From contig JAEZMB010000020.1 in NCBI GenBank assembly GCA_023435825.1, positions 1 through 15,925 of the forward strand: 15,925 nucleotides of DNA, written 5' to 3'. The position numbers and the translations under genes were made by a program. This document shows positions 7,378 through 14,471 of the stretch, in pieces (position 1 is the first letter of the stretch; every line of letters starts with the position of its first letter). The notes under the pieces were generated by a model. That model had not been told where the DNA came from, searched no databases, and saw only the letters and a list, made by a program, of their open reading frames with translations. This DNA is from Pseudomonadota bacterium (GTDB lineage Bacteria > Desulfobacterota > Desulfovibrionia > Desulfovibrionales > Desulfovibrionaceae).

Positions 7378-7917
7378 ATGTCCAGGATAGGAAAACGCGA
7401 AATCGAGCTGCCCGCCGGCGTGTCCGTTGAGCTGGCTTCCGATGCGGTGGTGGTCAAGGGCCCCAAGGGCCAGTTGTCCACCCCCACGCATCCCAAGATC
7501 GCCTATGCCGTCGCCGACGGCAAGGTCCAGGTCAGCCGCACCGACGACACCCGCGTGGCCCGGGCCCAGCACGGCCTGCGCCGCACCCTGCTTGCCAACC
7601 TCGTCGAGGGCGTGAGCAAGGGCTTCACCAAGACGCTGGAAGTCATCGGCGTCGGCTACAAGGTCGCCACCACCGGCAACACCGTGTCCCTGGCCGTGGG
7701 TTTTTCCCACCCCGTGGACTTCAAGTTGCCCGAAGGCATCGAAGCCAAGGTGGAAGGCAACAAGCTGACGTTGTCGGGCATCGACAAGGTGCTTCTTGGC
7801 GAAACCGCCGCCCGCATCCGTCGCGTGCGGCCGCCCGAACCCTTCAAGGGCAAGGGCATCAAGTACGAAAACGAAGTCATTCGCCGCAAGGCCGGTAAGT
7901 CCGGCGGCAAGAAATAG
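7378..7917 (+). CDS. rplF: 50S ribosomal protein L6
   Basis: L6 binds near the sarcin-ricin loop and the factor-binding site of the 50S subunit. Translation from the ATG at 7378 (MSRIGKREIELPAGVSVEL) gives 179 residues, which matches the family. GGAG at 7366-7369 precedes it by 8 nt. The frame is open back to 7318, but that part overlaps rpsH. The protein has the two repeated halves of L6 and the signature RVRPPEPFKGKGIKYENEVI near the C-terminus, followed by a lysine-rich tail. Confidence 0.97.
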   Translation: MSRIGKREIELPAGVSVELASDAVVVKGPKGQLSTPTHPKIAYAVADGKVQVSRTDDTRVARAQHGLRRTLLANLVEGVSKGFTKTLEVIGVGYKVATTGNTVSLAVGFSHPVDFKLPEGIEAKVEGNKLTLSGIDKVLLGETAARIRRVRPPEPFKGKGIKYENEVIRRKAGKSGGKK

Positions 7918-7928
7918 GGGCTAGCAGC

Positions 7929-8288
7929 ATGAAGATGACCAAGACCCTGGCGCGAGCGCGCCGGAAAGTCCGCATCCGCAAGAAACTGTCTGGCACCGCC
8001 GAACGCCCCAGGCTTGTGGTGTACCGGTCCAACCGGCACATCTACGCCCAGGTGATCGACGATCTCACCGGACAGACCCTGGTGTCCTCCTCCAGCCTGA
8101 CGCTTTTGAGGGCCGGCGAGGCGGTCAAGGCCGACAAGGAAGCTGCGACCATGGTCGGTAAAGACCTGGCCGCCAAGGCCCTTGAACGCAACATCCAGGC
8201 CGTTGTGTTTGACCGCAACGGCTACATCTACCACGGCAGGGTGCAGGCCCTGGCCGACGGAGCGCGGGATGGCGGCCTCAAATTCTAA
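7929..8288 (+). CDS. rplR: 50S ribosomal protein L18
   Basis: L18 binds 5S rRNA with L5 and carries it into the 50S subunit. The 119-residue product has the basic N-terminal segment RARRKVRIRKKLSG, then AERPRLVVYRSNRHIYAQVI, and the C-terminal VVFDRNGYIYHGRVQALADG ending in DGGLKF. AGGGG at 7916-7920, overlapping the rplF stop, precedes the ATG at 7929. An in-frame ATG two codons later (7935) is an alternative start. Confidence 0.96.
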   Translation: MKMTKTLARARRKVRIRKKLSGTAERPRLVVYRSNRHIYAQVIDDLTGQTLVSSSSLTLLRAGEAVKADKEAATMVGKDLAAKALERNIQAVVFDRNGYIYHGRVQALADGARDGGLKF

Positions 8289-8307
8289 ACGCGCGAAGGA
8301 AGACGGC

Positions 8308-8802
8308 ATGGAACAGCAATCCGATCTTTCCCAGATCGAAAAGATCGTTTACCTCAATCGCGTCGCCAAGGTCGTCAAGGGCGGCCGTCGGTTCAGCTTC
8401 AGCGCCCTGGTCGTCGTCGGCGACGGCAAGGGCTCTGTGGGCTACGGACTTGGCAAGGCCAACGAAGTGCCCGAAGCTATCCGCAAGGCCACGGAACAGG
8501 CCCGCAAGGCCATGATCCGGGTGCCCCTGCTGGACGGAACCCTGCCCTACGAGATCCTCGGCCAGTTCGGCGCCGGCCGCGTCATGCTCAAGCCCGCTTC
8601 CAAAGGTACCGGCATCATCGCCGGCGGCCCGGTGCGCGCCATCATGGAAGCCTGCGGCGTCCATGACATCCTGACCAAGGCCATCGGCACCAACAATCCG
8701 CACAACGTCTTGCGGGCCACCATGGAAGGCTTGGCTTCGCTGCGCAGCGCCGACTCCGTCAGCGCCATGCGCGGCAAGGCCCTGTCCACGCCCCGCAAGT
8801 AA
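8308..8802 (+). CDS. rpsE: 30S ribosomal protein S5
   Basis: S5 shapes the decoding region and the mRNA entry channel, and influences accuracy and spectinomycin response. The 164-residue product has the N-terminal dsRNA-binding-like domain with VVKGGRRFSFSALVVVGDGK and the C-terminal part with ASKGTGIIAGGPVRAIMEAC and GTNNPHNVLRATMEGL. The ATG at 8308 is preceded by AAGGAAG at 8296-8302. A longer in-frame start at 8182 lies inside rplR and is rejected. The loop that contacts spectinomycin looks wild-type. Confidence 0.97.
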   Translation: MEQQSDLSQIEKIVYLNRVAKVVKGGRRFSFSALVVVGDGKGSVGYGLGKANEVPEAIRKATEQARKAMIRVPLLDGTLPYEILGQFGAGRVMLKPASKGTGIIAGGPVRAIMEACGVHDILTKAIGTNNPHNVLRATMEGLASLRSADSVSAMRGKALSTPRK

Positions 8803-8813
8803 GGACGCAAGCC

Positions 8814-8993
8814 ATGGCAAACATTACCGTCAAGCTGGTGAGAAGCCGCTACGGCAACACGCCCAAACAGCGTGCCACCCTGGCTTCCCTTGGCCTGAAG
8901 AAAATTCGCCAGGAACGCTCCTTCGAGAAAACCGACACCCTGGTCGGCATGATCGCGAAGGTCCAACATCTCGTTGAGGTGACCGAGTCATGA
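8814..8993 (+). CDS. rpmD: 50S ribosomal protein L30
   Basis: L30 is a small 50S protein that binds domain II of 23S rRNA and is absent from some lineages. The 59-codon gene translates as MANITVKLVRSRYGNTPKQR, then ATLASLGLKKIRQERSFEKT and DTLVGMIAKVQHLVEVTES. This matches the family in length and in the LVRSxxG...LGL pattern. AAGGA at 8801-8805 overlaps the rpsE stop. Its stop overlaps the rplO start as ATGA, so rplO is probably translated by coupling. The order rpsE-rpmD-rplO is the standard one. Confidence 0.95.
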   Translation: MANITVKLVRSRYGNTPKQRATLASLGLKKIRQERSFEKTDTLVGMIAKVQHLVEVTES

Positions 8994-9469
8994 AGCTCCA
9001 CGAGCTCTATCCCTTCCCCGAGGAGCGGGCCAGCCGCAAGCGCGTCGGCCGTGGCCGGGCCACCGGCTGGGGCTGCACCTCCGGTCGCGGCAACAAGGGC
9101 CAGAATTCCCGGGCCGGCGCCAAGCACCGCGCCTGGTTCGAAGGCGGCCAGATGCCCATCGCCCGCCGTCTGCCCAAGCGCGGCTTCAAGAACTACCCGT
9201 TCAAGGTCGTCTTCCAGCCCATCAATCTCGATCGGCTGCTGGCTTCCTTTGACGGCAAGGACGCCATCACCCTCGACGACATCTATGATCGCGGTCTGGC
9301 CCCGGCCGGCGCCCTGGTCAAGATCTTGAGCGACGGCGAAGTCGCCGCCGCCGTCACCGTCGAGGCCCACAAGTTCAGCGCCAAGGCGGCTGAGAAAATC
9401 ACCGCCGCCGGCGGCAAGGTCATCGCCCTGGGAACGCCCGAGGCGCTGACCGAAACCCCTACTGAATAA
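8990..9469 (+). CDS. rplO: 50S ribosomal protein L15
   Basis: L15 is a late-assembly 50S protein with a long basic N-terminal extension threaded through 23S rRNA. The 159-residue product begins MKLHELYPFPEERASRKRVG. It has the glycine/arginine-rich stretch RGRATGWGCTSGRGNKGQNS and FEGGQMPIARRLPKRGFKN, then a globular domain with VEAHKFSAKAAEKITAAGGK. The ATGA junction with rpmD and a GAGGTGA at 8976-8982 set the start. Its length is slightly above the E. coli 144 residues because of a short acidic tail. Confidence 0.96.
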   Translation: MKLHELYPFPEERASRKRVGRGRATGWGCTSGRGNKGQNSRAGAKHRAWFEGGQMPIARRLPKRGFKNYPFKVVFQPINLDRLLASFDGKDAITLDDIYDRGLAPAGALVKILSDGEVAAAVTVEAHKFSAKAAEKITAAGGKVIALGTPEALTETPTE

Positions 9470-9481
9470 ACGGAAGTTGCC

Positions 9482-10795
9482 GTGGCCCTTACCGGAGTCG
9501 AGAATCTTGCCCGTCTGCCGGAGCTGAAAAAAAAGCTCCTTTGGACCTTCCTGCTTGTGGCCGTCTACCGCATCGGCGTCCATGTCCCGGTGCCGGGCGT
9601 GGATTCGGCCGCGCTGGCGGATTTCTTCGAAAGCGCCAAGAACACCCTTTTTGGCCTGTTCGACATGTTCTCCGGCGGAGGGCTGCGCAACCTCTCCATC
9701 TTCGCCCTGGGGATCATGCCCTACATCTCCGCCTCCATCATCATCCAGCTGCTGACCGTGGTCAGCCCCGAGCTGGCCAAGATGCAGAAGGAGGAGGGCG
9801 CCGCCGGGAAGAAAAAGATCACCCAGTACACCCGCTACGGCACGGTGCTCATCACCTGCATCCAGGGCTTCGGCATCGCCGTGGGCCTGGAGAGCATGGC
9901 CAGCCCTACGGGGGCGCCGGTGGTGCTCATGCCTGGCTGGGGCTTTCGCCTCATGACCATCATCACGCTGTGCGCCGGCACGGTGTTTCTCATGTGGCTT
10001 GGTGAGCAGCTGACGGAAAAGGGCATCGGCAACGGCATTTCGCTGATCATCTATTCCGGCATCGTGGCCGGATTGCCGCGCGCCGTGCTCTCCACCTTCG
10101 ATCTGCTCAAGGCCGGGGAACTCTCGCCGCTCATGCTTATCCTCATCGTGGCCCTGATGCTGGCCGTCCTGGTCGCCATCGTGTTCATGGAGCGAGGGCA
10201 GCGGCGCATTCCCATCCAATACGCCAAGCGTATGGTCGGACGGAAGATGTACGGCGGCCAGACCACCCATCTGCCGCTGCGCGTCAACACGGCCGGCGTC
10301 ATTCCGCCCATTTTCGCCTCCTCGATCCTGCTGTTTCCGGCGACCTTGGGCGAATTCTCCAGCGTGCCTTGGCTCAAGACCGTGGCCTCGTTCTTCTCGC
10401 CGCAGACGATGACCTACAACGTGATCTTCATCGCGCTGATCGTCTTCTTCTGCTATTTCTACACGGCCATCATCTTCGATCCGGCCGACATCGCCGAGAA
10501 CATCCGCAAGCAGGGCGGATTCATTCCCGGCATCCGGCCTGGGGCCAAGACCAAGGAATACATCGACAAGGTGCTGGTTCGCATCACCCTGTGGGGGTCG
10601 ATGTACATCTCCGCGGTTTGCGTGCTGCCCATGATGCTCATCCAGCAGTTCAACGTGCCGTTTTATTTCGGCGGCACCTCGCTGCTGATCGTGGTCGGCG
10701 TGGCCATGGACTTCATGTCCCAGATCGAGTCGTATCTTATCTCCCGTCAGTATGAAGGCCTCATGCAGAAGGGGAGAATCAAGGGCAGGCAGTAG
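9482..10795 (+). CDS. secY: Protein translocase subunit SecY
   Basis: SecY is the channel of the SecYEG translocon in the inner membrane, through which most exported and membrane proteins pass. The 437-residue product has ten hydrophobic segments, at about 19-37, 68-95, 117-138, 157-174, 183-201, 215-235, 270-288, 311-331, 371-389 and 397-416. Conserved parts include the plug region after VPVPGVD, GIMPYISASIIIQLL, GIGNGISLII, HLPLRVNTAGVIPPIFA, and the ribosome/SecA-binding loop GGFIPGIRPG near 345-354. The start is GTG with GGAAG at 9472-9476 upstream. In many bacteria adk follows, but here map begins 2 nt after the stop. Confidence 0.98.
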   Translation: MALTGVENLARLPELKKKLLWTFLLVAVYRIGVHVPVPGVDSAALADFFESAKNTLFGLFDMFSGGGLRNLSIFALGIMPYISASIIIQLLTVVSPELAKMQKEEGAAGKKKITQYTRYGTVLITCIQGFGIAVGLESMASPTGAPVVLMPGWGFRLMTIITLCAGTVFLMWLGEQLTEKGIGNGISLIIYSGIVAGLPRAVLSTFDLLKAGELSPLMLILIVALMLAVLVAIVFMERGQRRIPIQYAKRMVGRKMYGGQTTHLPLRVNTAGVIPPIFASSILLFPATLGEFSSVPWLKTVASFFSPQTMTYNVIFIALIVFFCYFYTAIIFDPADIAENIRKQGGFIPGIRPGAKTKEYIDKVLVRITLWGSMYISAVCVLPMMLIQQFNVPFYFGGTSLLIVVGVAMDFMSQIESYLISRQYEGLMQKGRIKGRQ

Positions 10796-10797
10796 GT

Positions 10798-11565
10798 TTG
10801 AAAAAGGTCAGGGGAATCTACCTCAAAAACGACCTTGAACTGGCCTCCATGCGGGAAGCCTGCCGCATCGTGGCCGTGATCCTGAGGGATCTGTCCGAAG
10901 CGGTGAAGCCGGGCGTGACCACCATGACCTTCGAACAGCTGGCGCTGAAGCGCTGCGCGGATTTCAAGGTCAAGCCCGGGTTCCTGGGCATGTACGGGTT
11001 TCCCTTTGCCCTGTGCTGCTCGGTCAACGAGGAAGTCGTTCACGGCTTTCCGTCCGACCGGGTGCTCAAGGAAGGAGACCTGGTCAGCTTCGACATGGGC
11101 GTGGTCTACGACGGGTTTTACGGAGACGCCGCGACCACGGTCCCGGTTGGCGAGATAAGTCCCGAGAAAGCCAAGCTTTTGCAGGTGACTCGGGAAAGTT
11201 TGGAAAAGGGCGTCGCCGAGGCCAGATCCGGCAATGACCTGTATGACATTTCGCGGGCCGTGCAAAAACATGTTGAAGGCCATGGCCTAAGTGTTGTAAG
11301 ACGGTTCGTTGGTCACGGCATCGGGAGGAAGCTCCACGAAAAGCCCGAAATTCCGAATTTCGAGCCCAAGGACGCGCCCCGCGTTCCGCTTCTTCCCGGG
11401 ATGGTGCTCGCCATCGAACCCATGGTGACGGCGGGGGGACCCGACGTCGAAGTGTTGTCCGACAACTGGACGGCCGTGACGAAAGATCGCAGCCTGTCCG
11501 CGCATTTCGAGCATACGGTGGCTGTGACCAAAAACGGTCCTCGGATTTTAAGCCTGGCTGATTGA
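10798..11565 (+). CDS. map: Type I methionine aminopeptidase (TTG start)
   Basis: Map removes the initiator methionine from new proteins at the tunnel exit, after deformylation. The 255-residue product has the pita-bread fold with all five metal ligands: Asp99, Asp110, His173, Glu207 and Glu238. It also has the active-site histidines His82 (VVHGFP) and His180 (GHGIGRKLHEKP). TTG at 10798 gives MKKVRGIYLKND, a normal Map N-terminus. An AGG at 10787-10789 lies 8 nt upstream within the end of secY. The weak start and weak ribosome binding site suggest lower expression than the ribosomal genes, with help from coupling to secY. There is no N-terminal zinc-finger extension. Confidence 0.96.
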   Translation: MKKVRGIYLKNDLELASMREACRIVAVILRDLSEAVKPGVTTMTFEQLALKRCADFKVKPGFLGMYGFPFALCCSVNEEVVHGFPSDRVLKEGDLVSFDMGVVYDGFYGDAATTVPVGEISPEKAKLLQVTRESLEKGVAEARSGNDLYDISRAVQKHVEGHGLSVVRRFVGHGIGRKLHEKPEIPNFEPKDAPRVPLLPGMVLAIEPMVTAGGPDVEVLSDNWTAVTKDRSLSAHFEHTVAVTKNGPRILSLAD

Positions 11566-11567
11566 CG

Positions 11568-11594
11568 CGACCGACGCCCGCGCGGCCTCGGTCG
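11568..11594 (+). other. Stem-loop in the map-rpmJ gap
   Basis: CGACCGA at 11568-11574 is the exact reverse complement of TCGGTCG at 11588-11594. Inside it GCC at 11576-11578 can pair with GGC at 11584-11586 after one C-C mismatch. Only three T follow, so it is a poor intrinsic terminator. It could be an RNA processing or stability site, or an attenuator. The function is unknown. Confidence 0.45.
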
Positions 11595-11596
11595 TT

Positions 11597-11615
11597 TCCG
11601 TCGCCAGGAGACGGA
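11597..11615 (+). promoter_or_regulatory. Hairpin overlapping the rpmJ ribosome binding site
   Basis: TCCGTC at 11597-11602 pairs with GACGGA at 11610-11615 around a 7-nt loop that contains AGGA. The rpmJ ribosome binding site GGAG (11613-11616, 7 nt before the ATG) is partly inside the right arm, so folding would hide it. This suggests translational control of rpmJ. The regulatory role is inferred; the pairing is seen directly. Confidence 0.35.
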
Positions 11616-11623
11616 GAGACGGC

Positions 11624-11737
11624 ATGAAAGTGAGACCTTCGGTTAAAAAACTTTGTCCCAAGTGCAAAATCATCCGGCGTCACGGCGTTGTGCGGGTGAT
11701 CTGCGATAACCCCCGGCACAAGCAACGTCAGGGATAA
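11624..11737 (+). CDS. rpmJ: 50S ribosomal protein L36, zinc-binding form
   Basis: L36 is the smallest 50S protein and holds a zinc ribbon. The gene has 37 sense codons: MKVRPSVKKLCPKCKIIRRH, then GVVRVICDNPRHKQRQG. Cys11, Cys14, Cys27 and His32 are the zinc ligands. Its position before rpsM is the common one, but infA, often the previous gene, is missing. A 58-nt gap with two hairpins precedes it, the first sizeable gap in the operon. rpsM follows after 12 nt. Confidence 0.96.
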   Translation: MKVRPSVKKLCPKCKIIRRHGVVRVICDNPRHKQRQG

Positions 11738-11749
11738 CGGAGGAACGTC

Positions 11750-12121
11750 GTGGCCAGAATCGCGGGAGTCGACCTTCCCAAGAACAAGCGGATGGACATA
11801 GCGCTGACCTATATCTACGGCATCGGCCGCACCACGGCCCTGCGCATCCTTGAAGCCACCGGCGTCGATTGGACGAAAAATTCCGACGCCCTGACTTCCG
11901 AGGAAACCAACAACATCCGCAAGGAACTCGAAGCCAACTACAAGGTCGAGGGCGATTTGCGGCGTGAAATCACCGCCGGCATCAAGCGCCTCATGGACAT
12001 CGGCTGCTATCGTGGCCTGCGCCACCGCCGGGGCCTGCCCTGTCGCGGACAGCGCACCCACACCAATTCGCGTACCCGCAAGGGACCGCGTCGCGGCGTG
12101 ATGGCCAAGAAGAAGAAGTAA
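11750..12121 (+). CDS. rpsM: 30S ribosomal protein S13
   Basis: S13 in the 30S head contacts tRNA and forms bridges to the 50S subunit. The 123-residue product starts at GTG (MARIAGVDLPKNKRMDIALT) after a strong GGAGGA at 11739-11744. It has the helix-two-turn-helix stretch YIYGIGRTTALRILE and the tail signature CYRGLRHRRGLPCRGQRTHT, then NSRTRKGPRRGV and a lysine-rich end. In E. coli the S4 operator of the alpha operon lies upstream of rpsM. The 12-nt gap here leaves no room for one. Confidence 0.97.
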   Translation: MARIAGVDLPKNKRMDIALTYIYGIGRTTALRILEATGVDWTKNSDALTSEETNNIRKELEANYKVEGDLRREITAGIKRLMDIGCYRGLRHRRGLPCRGQRTHTNSRTRKGPRRGVMAKKKK

Positions 12122-12127
12122 CCTTTC

Positions 12128-12151
12128 GCGGACGCGTTTTTTGGCGTCCGC
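12128..12151 (+). other. Perfect 8-bp stem-loop between rpsM and rpsK
   Basis: GCGGACGC at 12128-12135 is the exact reverse complement of GCGTCCGC at 12144-12151. The 8-nt loop is GTTTTTTG. The T run is in the loop and not after the stem, so it is not a standard terminator on this strand. It begins 6 nt after the rpsM stop. A role in mRNA processing, stability or protein binding is possible but not shown. Confidence 0.45.
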
Positions 12152-12152
12152 T

Positions 12153-12168
12153 GCAACACGGCAACACG
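12153..12168 (+). repeat. Tandem 8-bp repeat GCAACACG
   Basis: Two exact adjacent copies of GCAACACG occupy 12153-12160 and 12161-12168, between the two hairpins of the rpsM-rpsK gap. It could be a small slippage duplication or a repeated binding site. Nothing else supports a function. Confidence 0.6.
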
Positions 12169-12185
12169 CCCCAGACGGGCTTTTT
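12168..12185 (+). terminator. Weak terminator-like hairpin just before rpsK
   Basis: GCCC at 12168-12171 pairs with GGGC at 12177-12180 around loop CAGAC and is followed by five T (12181-12185). The rpsK ribosome binding site starts immediately after. A 4-bp stem is weak, so complete termination is unlikely. Partial attenuation or pausing inside the operon is possible. Confidence 0.3.
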
Positions 12186-12197
12186 GGAGATACGCGT

Positions 12198-12584
12198 ATG
12201 GCGAAACCGCGCCGCACCGGCAAAAAGGAACGCAAGAACATTCCCGTGGGCGTGGCCCACATTCAGGCCACGTTCAACAATACCATCGTGACCTTCACCG
12301 ATCAGAAGGGCAACGTGGTCAGCTGGGCCACCTCCGGTGGGGCTGGTTTCAAGGGGTCGCGCAAGTCCACCCCGTTCGCCGCCCAGGTCGCCGCCGAGAA
12401 CGCCGCGCGCAAGGCCCAGGAAAACGGCATGCGCACCGTCGGCGTTCTGGTCAAGGGGCCGGGGTCCGGACGTGAGGCCGCCATGCGCGCCATTCACAAC
12501 GCCGGATTCAAGATCAGCTACATCCGCGATATTACGCCCATCCCCCACAACGGCTGCCGTCCGCCCAAGCGGCGTCGCGTCTAG
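12198..12584 (+). CDS. rpsK: 30S ribosomal protein S11
   Basis: S11 lies on the 30S platform near the Shine-Dalgarno helix and the E site. The ATG at 12198 (MAKPRRTGKKERKNIPVGVA) gives 128 residues, the usual length, with GGAG at 12186-12189. The frame is open back to 12141, but that part is the structured gap. Diagnostic stretches are HIQATFNNTIVTFTDQKGN, SGGAGFKGSRKSTPFAAQVA, VKGPGSGREAAMRAI and the ending TPIPHNGCRPPKRRRV. A 185-nt gap follows. Confidence 0.97.
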   Translation: MAKPRRTGKKERKNIPVGVAHIQATFNNTIVTFTDQKGNVVSWATSGGAGFKGSRKSTPFAAQVAAENAARKAQENGMRTVGVLVKGPGSGREAAMRAIHNAGFKISYIRDITPIPHNGCRPPKRRRV

Positions 12585-12769
12585 TTTGGAGCGGATGGCC
12601 GAGGGCACGGTTCCCTCGGCGGCACAGCGGTATTTTATACGACCAGGCCTCCAGACCGGGGCCTGGCTCATTATTCGGTCCCACCCGGCGCACCAAAGCC
12701 TCGGAGGACCGACACACGCGGGGATCAGGTTAAGAAGACCGCCCCGCGGCACATCGAGGAGGAACGACC
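12585..12769 (+). promoter_or_regulatory. Structured rpsD leader with four hairpins (candidate S4 autoregulatory RNA)
   Basis: This is the longest gap before the terminator and holds four consecutive inverted repeats. They are GCCGAGGG/CCCTCGGC (12598-12605 and 12613-12620), CCAGGCC/GGCCTGG (12643-12649 and 12660-12666), TCGGTCC/GGACCGA (12675-12681 and 12706-12712), and CGCGGGG/CCCCGCG (12717-12723 and 12742-12748). The rpsD ribosome binding site follows 7 nt after the last stem. An AT-rich GTATTTTATAC lies at 12630-12640. S4 is known to repress its own mRNA in other bacteria through structured leaders, so an S4-binding leader is a reasonable guess. No match to a known leader family was recognised. 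An internal promoter near 12631 has no good -35 partner. Confidence 0.5.
12756..12762 (+). promoter_or_regulatory. Strong ribosome binding site for TTG-started rpsD
   Basis: GAGGAGG lies 7 nt before the TTG at 12770. It fixes the non-canonical start, because the encoded MARYTEAKC matches S4 proteins and no in-frame ATG is nearby. Confidence 0.8.
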
Positions 12770-13396
<627 letters not shown>

Positions 13397-13398
13397 TC

Positions 13399-13415
13399 GG
13401 CAAAGACCCTTTGCC
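13399..13415 (+). other. Short perfect hairpin between rpsD and rpoA
   Basis: GGCAAAG at 13399-13405 pairs exactly with CTTTGCC at 13409-13415 around the 3-nt loop ACC. No T run follows, so it is not a terminator. It starts 2 nt after the rpsD stop and ends just before the rpoA ribosome binding site AAGGTGA (13417-13423). A role in mRNA stability or in setting the rpoA translation level is possible. Confidence 0.45.
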
Positions 13416-13427
13416 TAAGGTGACGCC

Positions 13428-14471
13428 ATGTTGACTCGTAACGGCCAAAGGCTCATCAACTCCCGCAACTGGACCGAACTCGTCAAGCCCGAAGTCCTGG
13501 AAAAGGACCCGAGCTCCACCGAGATGTTCGGACGGTTCGTGTGCGAGCCCCTGGAACGCGGGTTCGGCACCACGCTCGGCAACGCCCTGCGTCGCGTGCT
13601 CCTGTCGTCCCTGCAGGGCGCGGCCATCGTCGCCGCCCGCATCGAAGGGGTGCAGCACGAATTCTCCACTATTCCGGGAGTCATTGAGGATGTCACCGAG
13701 ATCATCCTCAATCTCAAGCAGGTGCGGCTGGCCATGGCCACCGACGAGCCCCAGCGGCTCACCCTGCTCGCCAAGGAAAAGGGCGAAGTTCGGGCCAGCG
13801 CCATTCAGGGCAATCACAACGTCTCGGTGCTGTCCGAAGACGTCTTGATCGCCACCCTTTCCGAAGACCGCGATTTCCGCATCGACCTCGAAGTGCGCAT
13901 GGGCAAGGGCTATGTCCCGGCCGACATGCACGAGGGGCTCGAATCCGAAATCGGCCTGATCCTCCTGGATGCGAGCTTCTCGCCTGTCAAGAAGGTGGCC
14001 TACACCATCGAACAGGCCCGTGTCGGCCAGATGACCAACTACGACAAGCTCGTGTTGGAAGTCACCACCGACGGCTCCATCGCTCCCGAGGACGCCATTT
14101 CCTACAGCGCCAAGATCCTCAAGGATCAACTCACGGTTTTCATCAATTTCGACGAGAAGGAATCCGAGGCGGAGAAGAATCGGCGTCGTGACGACATCGA
14201 GCTCAACCCCAGCCTCTTTAAAAGCATCGACGAACTTGAGCTCTCCGTGCGCGCCACCAACTGCCTGAAGTCCGCCAACATCCAGACCGTTGGCGAGCTC
14301 ATGCAGAAAACCGAACACGAGATGCTCAAGACCAAGAACTTCGGCAAGAAATCCCTTGAGGAAATCCGCCGTGTTCTCGAGGATATGGGTCTCGAATTCG
14401 GTATGCGCATCGAGAACTTCGACCAAAAATACCAGGAATGGCTCAAGAGGAAGCAGACCGATGAGGCATAA
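13428..14471 (+). CDS. rpoA: DNA-directed RNA polymerase subunit alpha
   Basis: The alpha dimer nucleates RNA polymerase assembly, and its C-terminal domain contacts UP elements and activators. The 347-residue product has the N-terminal domain with EPLERGFGTTLGNALRRVLL (residues 40-59), HEFSTIPGVIEDVTEIILNL and the assembly region to about residue 240. A charged linker near 243-256 follows. In the C-terminal domain, Arg275, Asn278, Cys279, Gly306, Lys308 and Ser309 match the E. coli DNA-binding residues (R265, N268, C269, G296, K298, S299). AAGGTGA at 13417-13423 precedes the ATG. The end overlaps rplQ by 11 nt. Confidence 0.98.
   Translation: MLTRNGQRLINSRNWTELVKPEVLEKDPSSTEMFGRFVCEPLERGFGTTLGNALRRVLLSSLQGAAIVAARIEGVQHEFSTIPGVIEDVTEIILNLKQVRLAMATDEPQRLTLLAKEKGEVRASAIQGNHNVSVLSEDVLIATLSEDRDFRIDLEVRMGKGYVPADMHEGLESEIGLILLDASFSPVKKVAYTIEQARVGQMTNYDKLVLEVTTDGSIAPEDAISYSAKILKDQLTVFINFDEKESEAEKNRRRDDIELNPSLFKSIDELELSVRATNCLKSANIQTVGELMQKTEHEMLKTKNFGKKSLEEIRRVLEDMGLEFGMRIENFDQKYQEWLKRKQTDEA

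Noticed and set aside
8182..8307. N-terminal extension of rpsE inside rplR
   Set aside because: The extension overlaps rplR, and S5 proteins begin at the 8308 position, which has its own ribosome binding site.
8849..10270. 473-codon minus-strand frame opposite rpmD, rplO and secY
   Set aside because: Same cause: His-, Asp- and Gly-rich shadow translation opposite certain genes.
12168..12185. Full transcription terminator before rpsK
   Set aside because: The stem is only 4 bp and essential genes follow. At most it is a weak attenuator, so it is listed with low confidence.
12608..12640. Internal promoter with -10 TATTTT at 12631
   Set aside because: No -35 element at 16-18 nt spacing; the AT-rich patch alone is not enough.
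14290..14460. N-terminal extension of rplQ inside rpoA
   Set aside because: L17 begins MRHNKSGRKL, and the upstream codons are the rpoA C-terminal domain in another frame.
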